Positions 18,037 through 27,410 of a stretch of 64,000 nt of DNA are shown here, in pieces (positions within the stretch are counted from its first letter, which is position 1; every line of letters starts with the position of its first letter). Location of the stretch: NCBI GenBank assembly GCA_028706295.1, contig JAQWBQ010000004.1:32159-96158 (forward strand), written 5' to 3'. The position numbers and the translations under genes are program-made. The stretch comes from Bacteroidales bacterium. Lineage in GTDB: Bacteria > Bacteroidota > Bacteroidia > Bacteroidales > FEN-979. The notes beneath the pieces are model-generated. The model did not search any database. It was not told where the DNA came from and saw only the letters and a program-made list of their open reading frames with translations.

Positions 18037-20400
18037 TTATCTCCTTCCGCTTTTTCCGCCGCCTCCGGATCCCCTGTTGATGCTGCCGCGACTTTGTTGA
18101 ACGTTTTTGTTGTTCATCTCACGCTGAGAACCACGATCCCGCTGTTGCAATTGCTGATCCATCTGTTTCCGGTCAAAATTACCCTGTCCTCCTCCCTGCG
18201 CTGACTGCCCCGGATTCCCAGTGGCTGACGTAGGCTTGGTACGTGTGTTCTGCTTTCCTGTCGGGGATGATGGATCAGCAGGCTTCCAGCTCTTTCCGTC
18301 GTGCTGTTCCCAGTCCTTGCCATTTTTTCGGTAAACATTTCCATCTCCGTCGGTGTATACATTATTCCGGGTATCCTTTGCTGTTGGAGCCATCTGGCCC
18401 TGCTTTCCCTGAACGGATGTGCCTGATCCTCCTGCAGTCCGACCGCCGGTTGGTGGTTTTTCCATATTTTGATTGGAAGTGCGTCCGGCAGGGTCAGTAT
18501 TTCCCGGGTTCCTTGAAGAAGACTGGTTCACCGGCTGCATTCCCTGCCGTTGGTTATAGATATTCGTCTGGTTAAAGGTGTTCCTGTTGTAATTGTTCAC
18601 ATTGATGTTGACATTCGTATTCCGCACATAAACAGGTCCGTGCCCGTAATAATGATTGTAATGCATGGCATAAGGAGGATGGTACATGGGAGGTCCCCAC
18701 CATCCGCCGTAATACATGGGGCCTCCAAACCCGACATGAAAACATCCGAAGGATACACCAAACCCGATACTCCAACCGGTCCAGGGATTATAGTTCATGG
18801 AGAACCCCCAGGTCACCGGCCGGGGATAATAATAAGGACCGTACCATCCGGGATAATAATAACCTGTGCCGTAAACAATGGTCGGCCCGTAAACGTAACA
18901 CCCCATGTAACCGGGCAGATATCCCATATAAACCACAGTGGGCTGAACTTCATAGATATATACATATTTCACATTGTATGCCGGGTCATCAGGTGGAATT
19001 TTCTGTATTTCCGCAGGAATTTCCGTCGCGACACTCCATGGTCCGGTAGGTGTCTTTCCGGTAAACCAAACTGCATTCTCACAAACATAATAGGTTTTAT
19101 TGGAGAGAATTACGGTCGAATTTGTGTTGACTGCCCGGTAAAGTAAAGTACCTTTGATTTGCTCAAATTTTGGATCCCCGTCGTATTTCACCGAGCAGGT
19201 TGCAGTTTTGCGATCAACCGCAGCAGTCTGGGGTATCTGGGCATCCATGATGGCTTCGCGGGCAGCCGGTGTACCCGGAACGGATGCCAGTACAATGTCT
19301 TTCTCAGACCCTTCAGGGATTTTGGCAAAATCTGAAGGCAATTTATCCGGTGCAAGATACGACCAGGGACCTGTCATTGCCCGGGCCTGATACCACCTGC
19401 CTGAAATCAGAACGTAATAGAGCTGGGAATCAATGGCCATGAAAATATTGTTGTCGGTATTGGTCATATATAATAACTGGGTTCCGCTGATCGGTGAAAA
19501 AGAGGGTGCACCGTTCGACTGCAGCAACTCTGCAGGATGAGTCCGTACCACTATCCGAACAGAACTATTTTGCGTGGTGCCCTGCTTTCCTGAGGATGAA
19601 GCAATTGCTGAATCACCCTGCGCGGCTTTTTTCTGAAGCTCTTTTTGCAGCTTCTTCAGATCAGCGGGAAGATCAGTCACAACCGACCAGGCACTTTTTA
19701 TAACATCATTGGTCTTGTACCAGGATGTGCCACCGTAGAAATAGAAATGTTTATCGACAAGATACTTGACTACCGTGAAGGGTGTATTAATCGCGTACTC
19801 AATATTCTTATTGTCGGTGGGTTTGAAAACTGGATCACCTTCAAAAAGGATCAATACTGAAGGCTCCGTCATGAATATTATTTCAGGTGGCGTATCGTTG
19901 AAATGCTCTGCCTTATTTGGGGTGGAGGAACCATCTTTTAAGGTCGCTGTAAGCTCGTCCATCGTCATTTGGAACGTCCATTTAGGGATTTCCCGTTCCA
20001 GAAGGGCTTTGAATTTGGCTGTAACCTCTTTTTTAACCGTATCCTGACCAGGGAATCGCGTGTTCAGCACCTTAGCATCCAGCAGGGTGATCTGTCGGGT
20101 TTCTCTGTCCGAACTGATGGTTGTCATGATCCATACTGCACCAAAAACCGGAGTCGCTCCGTTCCTCGATATCTGGACAGCAGACCTGACGTAGAGCTTA
20201 TTCCCGGTCAGTGAATCAGGTTGGGGCTGATAAAGCAAAAGTTTTCCTTGATCATACCGGATCTCCTTAGGCCAGGAATTCTGAAGAACAGAGGATGCAG
20301 TCTGGGGTGATTTTGCATTGGTTGATTGGGCCTGGTTTAGGGAGGGGATAAAAAACAATACTGCAATTAGAAGCAATAAGGTCATCTTCATCTTTTTCAT
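18037..20400 (-). CDS. Large secreted repeat protein with Gly/Tyr/Trp-rich region, function unknown
   Basis: 787 residues with a signal peptide (about 1-25). Three related blocks of about 70-75 residues can be aligned by eye at roughly 178-250, 287-363 and 400-469; each has G(D/A)P.F, a tyrosine-rich strand, W and GPWS or AWS followed by a (L/I)P segment (for example TGPWSYLAPDKLP and TGPWSVATEIP). Residues about 495-595 are very rich in Gly, Tyr, Trp and Pro. The last 190 residues are low-complexity, Asn/Gln then Gly/Arg/Ser-rich and basic, with DGDGNVYRKNGKDWEQHDGK. It looks like an exported, perhaps surface or cell-wall associated protein. I do not recognise an enzymatic domain. Confidence 0.75.
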   Translation of the reverse strand: MKKMKMTLLLLIAVLFFIPSLNQAQSTNAKSPQTASSVLQNSWPKEIRYDQGKLLLYQPQPDSLTGNKLYVRSAVQISRNGATPVFGAVWIMTTISSDRETRQITLLDAKVLNTRFPGQDTVKKEVTAKFKALLEREIPKWTFQMTMDELTATLKDGSSTPNKAEHFNDTPPEIIFMTEPSVLILFEGDPVFKPTDNKNIEYAINTPFTVVKYLVDKHFYFYGGTSWYKTNDVIKSAWSVVTDLPADLKKLQKELQKKAAQGDSAIASSSGKQGTTQNSSVRIVVRTHPAELLQSNGAPSFSPISGTQLLYMTNTDNNIFMAIDSQLYYVLISGRWYQARAMTGPWSYLAPDKLPSDFAKIPEGSEKDIVLASVPGTPAAREAIMDAQIPQTAAVDRKTATCSVKYDGDPKFEQIKGTLLYRAVNTNSTVILSNKTYYVCENAVWFTGKTPTGPWSVATEIPAEIQKIPPDDPAYNVKYVYIYEVQPTVVYMGYLPGYMGCYVYGPTIVYGTGYYYPGWYGPYYYPRPVTWGFSMNYNPWTGWSIGFGVSFGCFHVGFGGPMYYGGWWGPPMYHPPYAMHYNHYYGHGPVYVRNTNVNINVNNYNRNTFNQTNIYNQRQGMQPVNQSSSRNPGNTDPAGRTSNQNMEKPPTGGRTAGGSGTSVQGKQGQMAPTAKDTRNNVYTDGDGNVYRKNGKDWEQHDGKSWKPADPSSPTGKQNTRTKPTSATGNPGQSAQGGGQGNFDRKQMDQQLQQRDRGSQREMNNKNVQQSRGSINRGSGGGGKSGRR

Positions 20401-20462
20401 GGTGCTGATTTTTTGATTTTTTGCTGTTCGTCAATGGGTCATGTTCCGGAGTTTACCAGGAA

Positions 20463-21881
20463 TTATCTGATTGTGTGTATCTTAATAAAATTGGTGCCTC
20501 CCGGCTTGTGCGCCGGTACCCCCCCAAGTAGGATAATTTTATCGCCGGGGGTAATCAGATTTCGGGTAAGGAGATTCTGCTCCGTTACTGAAACCATCTC
20601 TTCGAAACTGTCCGGGTGGTCCTCGATAAGGATGGGTCGGATCCCCCACAACAGGTTAAGGGCGTGATAAACATTCCGGTGCGCGGTGAGTGCGTAAATT
20701 GGAACGACAGGCTTCTCGGAGGCGACAAACTGGGCACTTCTTCCGCTAGCCGTGAGAACAACAATACAAGCCGGATTCATGACCTTGGCGATCTGGTTTG
20801 CCGACCGGCTGAGCGCCGTGATTTCAGTGTGGTCATCAGGAGGATAAGTCCTGAAATCAATTTTTTCTTCCACTTCCCGGGCAATCCGCGCCATCATTTC
20901 CACTGCCTTCCCCGGGAAAGCTCCCATGGCTGTCTCTCCGGAGAGCATAATGGCATCGGTACCATCGATTATGGCATTTGCCACATCGCTTGCTTCAGCG
21001 CGGGTTGGCCGCGGCTCATGGATCATACTTTCGAGCATCTGTGTCGCGGTGATGACAGTCTTTCCTTTTTGGTTACACAACCCGATGATCTGTTTCTGAA
21101 GCATGGGTACCCGCTCCGGACTTATTTCAACTCCGAGATCGCCCCTCGCTACCATGATCCCGTCGACCACCCCCACGATCTCCTCAAGGTGGTCGATGGC
21201 CTGTGGTTTTTCGATCTTTGCAATAATGGGCTTTATGAAACCTTTATCGGTGATATGTTTGCGGAGAATCAGAACATCTTCGGCCGTCCTCACGAAACTG
21301 AGCGAAATCCAATCCACATCCTGGCTGAGTCCGAATTCGAGATCCTGGATGTCCTTATCGGTCATGGCTGGTAATCTTAAATTCAGATTCGGGAAATTGA
21401 CTCCTTTCCGGTCTGTCAGAACGCCTCCTTCGGTGACGCTGCAGATCACATTCCGGTCAACGATCTCCTCCACCCTGAGTTCAAAAAGGCCGTCCGCAAG
21501 CAATACCTGCATTCCTGGCAGCGCTTCAGCAAAGAGAAAAGGATAATCGATCGGAACAGAATCAGGGCTCTGGTCGTAATCCCCAACCGGTACGAGCCTG
21601 ATCCGTGTTCCCAGCGTCAGTTCAATCTTTCCCTGGGGTAAGATACCTACCCTGATCTTGGGCCCCTGAAGATCCTGGAGAATGGTAACCGGTTTGTTTA
21701 ACTCCCCTGAAATGGCTCTCAGGTGACTGATGACCCTGGCATGACTTTCATAACTTCCGTGAGAAAAATTTAAACGTGCTACATCCATGCCGTTTTCAAT
21801 AAGAATACGGATCATCTCCGGCGTCGATGTCGCCGGTCCTAGAGTAGCCACTATTTTAGTGCGCCTCAGCCAGTTTTGCAT
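20463..21881 (-). CDS. pyk: Pyruvate kinase
   Basis: 472 residues from ATG 21881; a GTG at 21902 would add seven unconserved residues. Motifs include RTKIVATLGPAT, ARLNFSHGSYESH, the phosphoenolpyruvate and metal site IAKIEKPQAI, MVARGDLGVEI and TATQMLESMIHEPRPTRAE, then the C-terminal allosteric domain with PVVPIYALT. It makes pyruvate and ATP from phosphoenolpyruvate and ADP in glycolysis. The gene stands between the large secreted protein and the beta-CASP hydrolase on the same strand. TAACTTCG upstream on the minus strand at 21902-21909 is one base off the -7 consensus. Confidence 0.97.
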   Translation of the reverse strand: MQNWLRRTKIVATLGPATSTPEMIRILIENGMDVARLNFSHGSYESHARVISHLRAISGELNKPVTILQDLQGPKIRVGILPQGKIELTLGTRIRLVPVGDYDQSPDSVPIDYPFLFAEALPGMQVLLADGLFELRVEEIVDRNVICSVTEGGVLTDRKGVNFPNLNLRLPAMTDKDIQDLEFGLSQDVDWISLSFVRTAEDVLILRKHITDKGFIKPIIAKIEKPQAIDHLEEIVGVVDGIMVARGDLGVEISPERVPMLQKQIIGLCNQKGKTVITATQMLESMIHEPRPTRAEASDVANAIIDGTDAIMLSGETAMGAFPGKAVEMMARIAREVEEKIDFRTYPPDDHTEITALSRSANQIAKVMNPACIVVLTASGRSAQFVASEKPVVPIYALTAHRNVYHALNLLWGIRPILIEDHPDSFEEMVSVTEQNLLTRNLITPGDKIILLGGVPAHKPGGTNFIKIHTIR

Positions 21882-21955
21882 TTTGTCCTTTGTTTGGAAC
21901 ACGAAGTTAATAAAAGCGTTGAGCCCGGAACCATTATTTTCATGTTATAGCATGC

Positions 21956-23347
21956 CTATAATAAAATGGTCTCTCCGTACATGGGCAAGATGGGTTTGAG
22001 CCCGTAACGATGCCGGATCAGATCAGCAAAAACCTCTCTGGCGTGATCTTCACCGTGGGTCAGAACGACTCTGGGACGGGCAGGCGCAATGGCATTGAAC
22101 CATTTGAGCAATTCGGTTTGTCCTGCATGTGCGCTGAATCCTCCCAATTTGTGAATCTGAGCCCTGACCCGGATTGTCTCTCCGAAAATTCTGACAGATC
22201 TCCTTCCATCGACAAGTTGACGCCCCAGTGTCCCTTCGGCCTGGTATCCTACGATCAACACAGAGGTTTCGGGTCTATACAGATTGTGGCGTAAATGGTG
22301 CTGTATCCTTCCTGCGTTGCACATTCCCGATCCCGCGATGATCATACAAGGACCTTTAATATCATTTAACCTCCTTGATTCCTCGGGCGTTGGGGTCGGC
22401 CGTATGTAACCTTTATCCCGCTCCATTGCCCCGGAATTTAAGAACTTCAGCATCTCATCGTCAAAAAGTTCCGGGTGATCCATATAGATTCTGGAGGCTT
22501 CAATGGCCATCGGACTGTCGATGTAAATGGGAAACCTTGGAAGTTCTCCTTTTATAAATGCTTGCTCCATGTAATAAATCAGGTCCTGGGTGCGGCCGAT
22601 CGCAAAAGAAGGAACAAGTATCTTTCCACCCGTCTGGATGGCATTCCGGATGATTTCAACCGCTTCTTCAAGGGTATCATCCAGGGGTTTGTGATCCCTG
22701 TCGCCATAGGTCGTCTCCAGGATCAGCATATCCGCCTCAGTGAAAGGTTCCGGATCTCTCACGATGGGCATTCCACGTCCGCCAAGATCACCGGAAAAGA
22801 TCACTGTTTTATTACTTCCTTTCTCTTTGACCTGCAACAAAATACTCCCTGATCCCAGGATGTGGCCTGCTTCATCAACTGTAATATGCATCCCTTTTGT
22901 GATCGGAAACTTCTTGTGGTAGGGCATTGGCTGCATTTGCCGGATTACAGCTTCCACATCCTCCTTGTCAAATGAGGCAACCACGCCGGGTTTTCCCTGA
23001 CGGGCCAGCATCCGGTTCAATTTTTCAAGGTCACTGTTCTGAACTTTCAGTGAATCCTTCAGGATCAGTTCCGTGAGATCGATGGTGGCAGGGGTTCCGT
23101 AAATGGGTCCCTTATAACCTGCCCTGACCGCAAGGGGTAACCTTCCGCAATGATCCAGATGGGCATGGGTAAGTACAATAGCGGATAAATCTTCATAATT
23201 GACCGGTGGGGCCGACTTATTTGCCTTCTCTGCCTCCTTACCTCCCTGGAACATGCCGCAATCTACCAGGATGTTACCTGCTGTAGATTCGCAATGATAA
23301 GATGTACCCGTAACGCCACCTACCGCCCCGTAAAATGATATTTTCAT
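21956..23347 (-). CDS. Beta-CASP metallo-beta-lactamase-fold hydrolase (predicted RNA-processing nuclease)
   Basis: 463 residues from ATG 23347, the start of MKISFYGAVGGVTGTSYH; a longer frame to 23395 adds unconserved residues. The metallo-beta-lactamase motif is THAHLDHCGRLP, with FSGDLGGRGMPI and ILETTYGDR following. The beta-CASP domain has PSFAIGRTQDL and the RNA specificity part ends with GFSAHAGQTEL and VVLTHGED. This YSH1-like family covers RNA exo/endonucleases and is common in Bacteroidota without an assigned physiological role. Zn-dependent RNA cleavage in the cytoplasm is the likely activity. Confidence 0.88.
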   Translation of the reverse strand: MKISFYGAVGGVTGTSYHCESTAGNILVDCGMFQGGKEAEKANKSAPPVNYEDLSAIVLTHAHLDHCGRLPLAVRAGYKGPIYGTPATIDLTELILKDSLKVQNSDLEKLNRMLARQGKPGVVASFDKEDVEAVIRQMQPMPYHKKFPITKGMHITVDEAGHILGSGSILLQVKEKGSNKTVIFSGDLGGRGMPIVRDPEPFTEADMLILETTYGDRDHKPLDDTLEEAVEIIRNAIQTGGKILVPSFAIGRTQDLIYYMEQAFIKGELPRFPIYIDSPMAIEASRIYMDHPELFDDEMLKFLNSGAMERDKGYIRPTPTPEESRRLNDIKGPCMIIAGSGMCNAGRIQHHLRHNLYRPETSVLIVGYQAEGTLGRQLVDGRRSVRIFGETIRVRAQIHKLGGFSAHAGQTELLKWFNAIAPARPRVVLTHGEDHAREVFADLIRHRYGLKPILPMYGETILL

Positions 23348-23524
23348 AGCCGGAATATTTGTTTCGTTTTCTAAAATCAGCGGATAAAGGTACAAATTTC
23401 GGAAATCGTCACCTGATTTTAATGTTCGGTGCCGGTTTCAATGAATCGCATATGGAAGTTCACTTCCGACTTTTATGACGGGTAAAGAGTGAAAAACGAC
23501 CGGTGTGGAAAAATGAATGGCTTG

Positions 23525-23550
23525 AAAAAAAAATGCCCGCTCAGGGGCAT
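23525..23550 (-). terminator. Rho-independent terminator after tRNA-Val
   Basis: On the minus strand a six-base stem ATGCCC/GGGCAT with a 6-nt loop (23533-23550) is followed by eight to nine T residues (23525-23533). It lies 23 nt past the tRNA-Val 3' end. Confidence 0.75.
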
Positions 23551-23572
23551 CTGCCGGATCCGCTTGGAATCC

Positions 23573-23650
23573 TGGTGGGATGTGAGGGATTCGAACCCAC
23601 GACCCCCGCCCTGTCAAGGCGATGCTCTAAACCAACTGAGCTAACATCCC
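23573..23650 (-). tRNA. tRNA-Val (GAC), with encoded CCA
   Basis: The minus strand folds into a cloverleaf: acceptor GGGATGT/ACATCCC, D-arm GCTC/GAGC, anticodon stem TCGCC/GGCGG around the loop TTGACAG (anticodon GAC), T-loop TTCGAAT. The 3' ACCA is encoded in the DNA, unlike the other tRNA genes here. The T-stem has a T-T mismatch at its second pair, otherwise all stems pair. Confidence 0.88.
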
Positions 23651-23659
23651 GTGGGACTG

Positions 23660-23667
23660 CAAAATTA
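23660..23667 (-). promoter_or_regulatory. -7 promoter box for tRNA-Val
   Basis: The minus strand reads TAATTTTG, an exact TAnnTTTG match, 9 nt upstream of the tRNA 5' end at 23650. Confidence 0.55.
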
Positions 23668-23833
23668 TAAAAAATTTTCATTTCTCATAAATTCATTCAT
23701 CGTTCATAAATCGGAAGTCATGTTAAATCGTAAACAGAAGTTTTTTAAAACAAACCAGGTTTTACAAACCCTGAGTTTATCCAGTGTTTCATGAGTTATA
23801 TCGAAAAAATCAACCATTTTTAACATTATTATC

Positions 23834-23841
23834 TATTTTTG
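23834..23841 (+). promoter_or_regulatory. -7 promoter box for dipeptidyl peptidase gene
   Basis: TATTTTTG, exact TAnnTTTG match, 39 nt before the ATG at 23881. The rest of the 230-nt gap between tRNA-Val and this gene is AT-rich with nothing else recognised. Confidence 0.5.
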
Positions 23842-23880
23842 AAAGCAAAATCGCACCAAATTCTTTAATTTAAAGACATC

Positions 23881-26112
23881 ATGAAACATTCTGTAACATC
23901 ATTTTGTGGTTTAATGTTTATACTGCTTTTCCAGGCCACCGGGTTAGCCCAGGAAGAAAAGAAGCCAATAACACTTGAGGATATTTTTAAGAATCGGAAG
24001 TTTGCTTCAAAAGGCATTGCCGGAATGCAATCACTGCGCGATGGTGTTCATTATTGTCAGTTGAAGAAGGATAGTTTGAATTACTATGATTATGAAACTG
24101 GAAACTTTGCAGGAACCCTGGTCACTTCCCGACAATTGATTCCGGCGGACGATACCTTGCCTTTGCCTCTTGCCGGCTTTGAATTCAGTGAGGATGAGAA
24201 CCTTATGCTGTTTGCAAAAGACGAGGAACCTATTTACCGCCGTTCTTCCAAAGCCTGGTACTATGTTTATAACAGAAAAACAGGAACACTTGCACCGGTT
24301 TCAGACAAAGGGAAGCAACGGCTGGCCACCTTTTCACCTGATGGATCCAAAATTGCTTTTGTCAGGGATAATGACCTCTTCATTAAAGACCTCACGATCG
24401 GATTAATGAATATGGGAGGAAAACAAACTTCCGACCGGAGTGGCATTGAGTATCGGATTACGAATGATGGTAAACAAAATGAAATTATCAACGGAGCCAC
24501 CGATTGGGTATATGAGGAAGAATTTGAATTTTCAAAAGCATTTTGCTGGTCGCCAGATGGATCAAAAATTGCATTCTACCGGTTTGATGAAAGCAAGGTA
24601 AGGGAATATCAGCTGACATACTATGGCGAGCTGTACCCCGATCAATACAAATATAAATATCCAAAAGCCGGTGAATCGAACTCTGTGGTCGGGATAAAAA
24701 TTTTTGACCTGAAAACCCGTTCTGTTATCGATGTGGATCTGGGTAAGGTGCAGGATATCTATATTCCGCGGATCAAGTGGACTCAGGATCCCGGAACTCT
24801 TGCCCTTTACCGGATGAACCGCCATCAGAATACCCTGGATCTGATACTGGTCGAAGCTTCATCAGGAAAAACAAGGGTTATCTATCATGAGACAAACCCT
24901 TATTATATTGAGATTAATGATCATCTGACATTTTTAAAAAATGACAGGGGTTTTATTCTTTCAAGTGAGAAAGACGGTTACCGGCATATTTATCATTTCG
25001 ATTCATCGGGTAAGGAAATCTGTCAGATTACGCGGGGTAAATGGGAAGTGACCGATTTTTACGGAGTCGATGAAGAACATGGCCTTGTCTATTATGCTTC
25101 TGCTGAAAACGCTCCGATGGACCGGGATGTTTATGTGGTCAACCTGGATGGTTCCGGGAAAAGAAGGTTAACCAAGAAGCCGGGTACCAATTCTGCTGCC
25201 TTCAACGCAACTTACTCCTGTTATATTCAAAAATGGTCAGATATCAATACTCCTCCGGTTTACACCCTGAACAGCGCCGACGGAAAAGAAATAAGAATGT
25301 TGCAGGATAATGCAAGGCTGCGCGAGACCCTGGAATCCTATCAATTTTCCAGGGCTGAATTTGTGAAAATCCCGGCATCTGAAGGTATAGAGTTGAATGG
25401 CGTTGTCTTGAAACCATTTCAATTCGATCCGAAAAAGAAGTACCCTGTGTTGTTTACGATATACGGCGGCCCAGGATCCCAGACGGTGCTGAATGCCTGG
25501 GGAACTTTTTCAGCCTGGAACCAGCTTTGCGCTCAGAATGGGATTGTGGTTGTTTCGGTAGATAATCGCGGAACCGGAGGCCGCGGAGAGGCTTTTAAAA
25601 AATGCACCTATCTTCAGCTGGGAAAATATGAAACGCTGGATCAGGTGGATGCGGCAAAGTATTTTGGCTCTCTGGATTATGTGGATGGAAAGAGGATCGG
25701 AATGTGGGGATGGAGTTTCGGGGGCTATCTTACCCTCTCGTGCCTGACACGTGGTGCCGATTACTTCAGCTTTGGGATTGCGGTTGCACCGGTCACCAAC
25801 TGGAAATATTACGATAATATTTACACGGAACGATTCATGCGGACCCCAGCTGAGAATAATTCGGGGTACGAGGACAATTCACCCGTCAACCATGCTGCAG
25901 CGTTCAAGGGGACCCTATTGATGATTCATGGAATGGCCGACGACAATGTACATCCCCAGAATTCCTACGATATGTTCACTGCACTTGTCGCCGCCGGGAA
26001 AAACTTTGATTCTGAATTTTACCCGAACAGCAATCATGGAATATACACGGGAAAAAACACTTCATTTCATCTTTACAGGAGGATGACCGATTATATCCTT
26101 AAAAACCTGTAA
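23881..26112 (+). CDS. Dipeptidyl peptidase IV (S9B family)
   Basis: 743 residues with a signal peptide (about 1-23, ending LAQ). The N-terminal half is a DPPIV beta-propeller (PF00930) with repeated SPDGSKIAF blocks and the substrate N-terminus-binding DWVYEEEF motif. The C-terminal S9 peptidase domain (PF00326) carries the Ser in GMWGWSFGGYLTLS, the Asp in HGMADDNVH and the His in NSNHGIYTG. It should remove X-Pro dipeptides from peptide N-termini in the periplasm or on the surface, as in other peptide-using Bacteroidota. It stands alone with its own promoter. Confidence 0.95.
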   Translation: MKHSVTSFCGLMFILLFQATGLAQEEKKPITLEDIFKNRKFASKGIAGMQSLRDGVHYCQLKKDSLNYYDYETGNFAGTLVTSRQLIPADDTLPLPLAGFEFSEDENLMLFAKDEEPIYRRSSKAWYYVYNRKTGTLAPVSDKGKQRLATFSPDGSKIAFVRDNDLFIKDLTIGLMNMGGKQTSDRSGIEYRITNDGKQNEIINGATDWVYEEEFEFSKAFCWSPDGSKIAFYRFDESKVREYQLTYYGELYPDQYKYKYPKAGESNSVVGIKIFDLKTRSVIDVDLGKVQDIYIPRIKWTQDPGTLALYRMNRHQNTLDLILVEASSGKTRVIYHETNPYYIEINDHLTFLKNDRGFILSSEKDGYRHIYHFDSSGKEICQITRGKWEVTDFYGVDEEHGLVYYASAENAPMDRDVYVVNLDGSGKRRLTKKPGTNSAAFNATYSCYIQKWSDINTPPVYTLNSADGKEIRMLQDNARLRETLESYQFSRAEFVKIPASEGIELNGVVLKPFQFDPKKKYPVLFTIYGGPGSQTVLNAWGTFSAWNQLCAQNGIVVVSVDNRGTGGRGEAFKKCTYLQLGKYETLDQVDAAKYFGSLDYVDGKRIGMWGWSFGGYLTLSCLTRGADYFSFGIAVAPVTNWKYYDNIYTERFMRTPAENNSGYEDNSPVNHAAAFKGTLLMIHGMADDNVHPQNSYDMFTALVAAGKNFDSEFYPNSNHGIYTGKNTSFHLYRRMTDYILKNL

Positions 26113-26140
26113 TACACCGTCACATCAGAATAAAAAAAGA

Positions 26141-26172
26141 TTTGGAAATCAAGAAAAAGGATTGTAATTTTG
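26141..26172 (+). promoter_or_regulatory. Promoter of rpsU (-33 TTTG, -7 TAATTTTG)
   Basis: TTTG at 26141-26144 and TAATTTTG at 26165-26172 are exactly 20 nt apart, one of the best matches to the Bacteroidota consensus in the window. The leader would be about 55 nt and has no Shine-Dalgarno sequence. Confidence 0.7.
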
Positions 26173-26232
26173 CAGTCCTTTTTCTGAAAACATCATTGAG
26201 TATTAACAATTAAAAGAAAGCGAGTACCAAGC

Positions 26233-26430
26233 ATGATTATCGTACCTGTTAAAGAAGGCGAAAGCATTGATAGATCGTTAAAAAAATTAAAGCGTAAATT
26301 CGAAAAGACCGGTGTGGTCAAAGAACTCCGCGAGCGTCAGAAATACACCAAACCCTCGGTTAAAAACCGGGATGCGGTAAACCGTGCTATCTATATCCAG
26401 AAACTTCAGGACGCGGAAGCCGCAAAATAA
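26233..26430 (+). CDS. rpsU: 30S ribosomal protein bS21
   Basis: 65 residues, starting IIVPVKEGESIDRSLKKLKRKFEKTG, the bS21 signature, and ending in the basic, Ala-rich tail usual for the family. In Bacteroidota bS21 helps hold the 16S anti-Shine-Dalgarno tail so that it is not used for initiation. In some members rpsU itself has a strong Shine-Dalgarno for autoregulation; that is not seen here. It is followed by a Xer-type recombinase gene and hpf, a ribosome-linked arrangement. Confidence 0.95.
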   Translation: MIIVPVKEGESIDRSLKKLKRKFEKTGVVKELRERQKYTKPSVKNRDAVNRAIYIQKLQDAEAAK

Positions 26431-26499
26431 AAGTTTTACAGCAGGCGTTGATTTATGGGTAAATATTACTATATTTATCCATTGATTTTTTGATGGGCA

Positions 26500-27396
26500 T
26501 TGTTTCTTACTCGTTTTCAGGTGAAGGAACGCTTTCTGGCACATATCCAATTTGAAAAACGGTACTCTATCCACACCGTTACTGCTTACCGAACTGATCT
26601 TGACCAATTTTTTAAGTATATTTTAAGTCAATACGGCTCCGAATCACTCTCCGGTATCAGCCATTTTATGATCCGTTCCTGGTTGGTAAGTTTGATAGAT
26701 CAGAAAATTTCACCCAGATCGGTCTGCAGAAAGCTGACCACCCTGAAATCATTTTTCAGGTTTTGTCTTAAAGAAGGTGCACTTGAAACCAATCCCGTCT
26801 CAAAGATTACATCTCCTAAGACTTCCAAACGCTTGCCGGTATTTGTTGAAAAGGAGAAAATGGCAAGACTTCTTGATCAGATTGATTTTAAACCGGGTTA
26901 CAGTGGAATGAGAGACCGTTTGATCCTGGAAATGTTTTATATGACCGGGATGCGCTTGTCGGAACTGATGAACCTTAAAGAACAGGATATTGACTTCACC
27001 CATCAAACAATTAAGGTCTTGGGTAAACGTAATAAAGAGCGCTTAATTCCGTTTAATCCTAAATTCAGTGAAACATTAAATACCTATCTTGACGGAAAGA
27101 AAACGACATTTGAAGGATGTGACCAATTCTTTCTTACGGATAAAGGAACGAAGATGTATCCACGACTCATATACAGCATCGTAAACAGATATTTATCACT
27201 GGTTACTACATCAGAGAAAAAAAGTCCGCATGTTTTACGACACACCTTTGCCACACAGTTATTGGATGAAGGTGCTGAACTTAATGCGGTCAAAGAGCTT
27301 CTGGGTCATGCCAGTCTCGCTGCAACCCAGGTCTATACCCATAATACTATTGAAAAGCTGAAACGAATATATAAACAAGCCCATCCAAAGGCATAA
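26500..27396 (+). CDS. Xer-type tyrosine recombinase (XerC/XerD-like)
   Basis: 298 residues with the N-terminal SAM-like domain (FEKRYSIHTVTAYRTDLDQF) and the catalytic domain carrying the R-H-R-H-Y set: Arg in MTGMRLSELMNL, HVLRHTFATQLL, GHASLAATQ and the nucleophilic Tyr in VYTHNT. Length and motifs fit XerC/XerD, which resolve chromosome dimers at dif with FtsK. The frame has no early ATG; TTG 26500 or GTG 26521 are the possible starts, since a TGA at 26491 closes the frame upstream. It lies between rpsU and hpf, which speaks for a housekeeping role and not an integrase. Confidence 0.9.
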   Translation: MFLTRFQVKERFLAHIQFEKRYSIHTVTAYRTDLDQFFKYILSQYGSESLSGISHFMIRSWLVSLIDQKISPRSVCRKLTTLKSFFRFCLKEGALETNPVSKITSPKTSKRLPVFVEKEKMARLLDQIDFKPGYSGMRDRLILEMFYMTGMRLSELMNLKEQDIDFTHQTIKVLGKRNKERLIPFNPKFSETLNTYLDGKKTTFEGCDQFFLTDKGTKMYPRLIYSIVNRYLSLVTTSEKKSPHVLRHTFATQLLDEGAELNAVKELLGHASLAATQVYTHNTIEKLKRIYKQAHPKA

Positions 27397-27398
27397 AA

Positions 27399-27406
27399 AA
27401 GGAGGT
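27399..27406 (+). promoter_or_regulatory. Strong Shine-Dalgarno sequence before hpf
   Basis: AAGGAGGT ends 4 nt before the ATG at 27411. Of the starts I inspected in the window this is the only one with a full anti-Shine-Dalgarno match, which is unusual in Bacteroidota. Confidence 0.75.
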
Positions 27407-27410
27407 AGGA

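Noticed and set aside
26500..27396. Tyrosine recombinase close to a tRNA cluster as the integrase of a genomic island
   Set aside because: It lies between rpsU and hpf in what looks like one transcript, has XerC/XerD length and motifs, and no attachment-site repeat or cargo genes are seen near the tRNAs.
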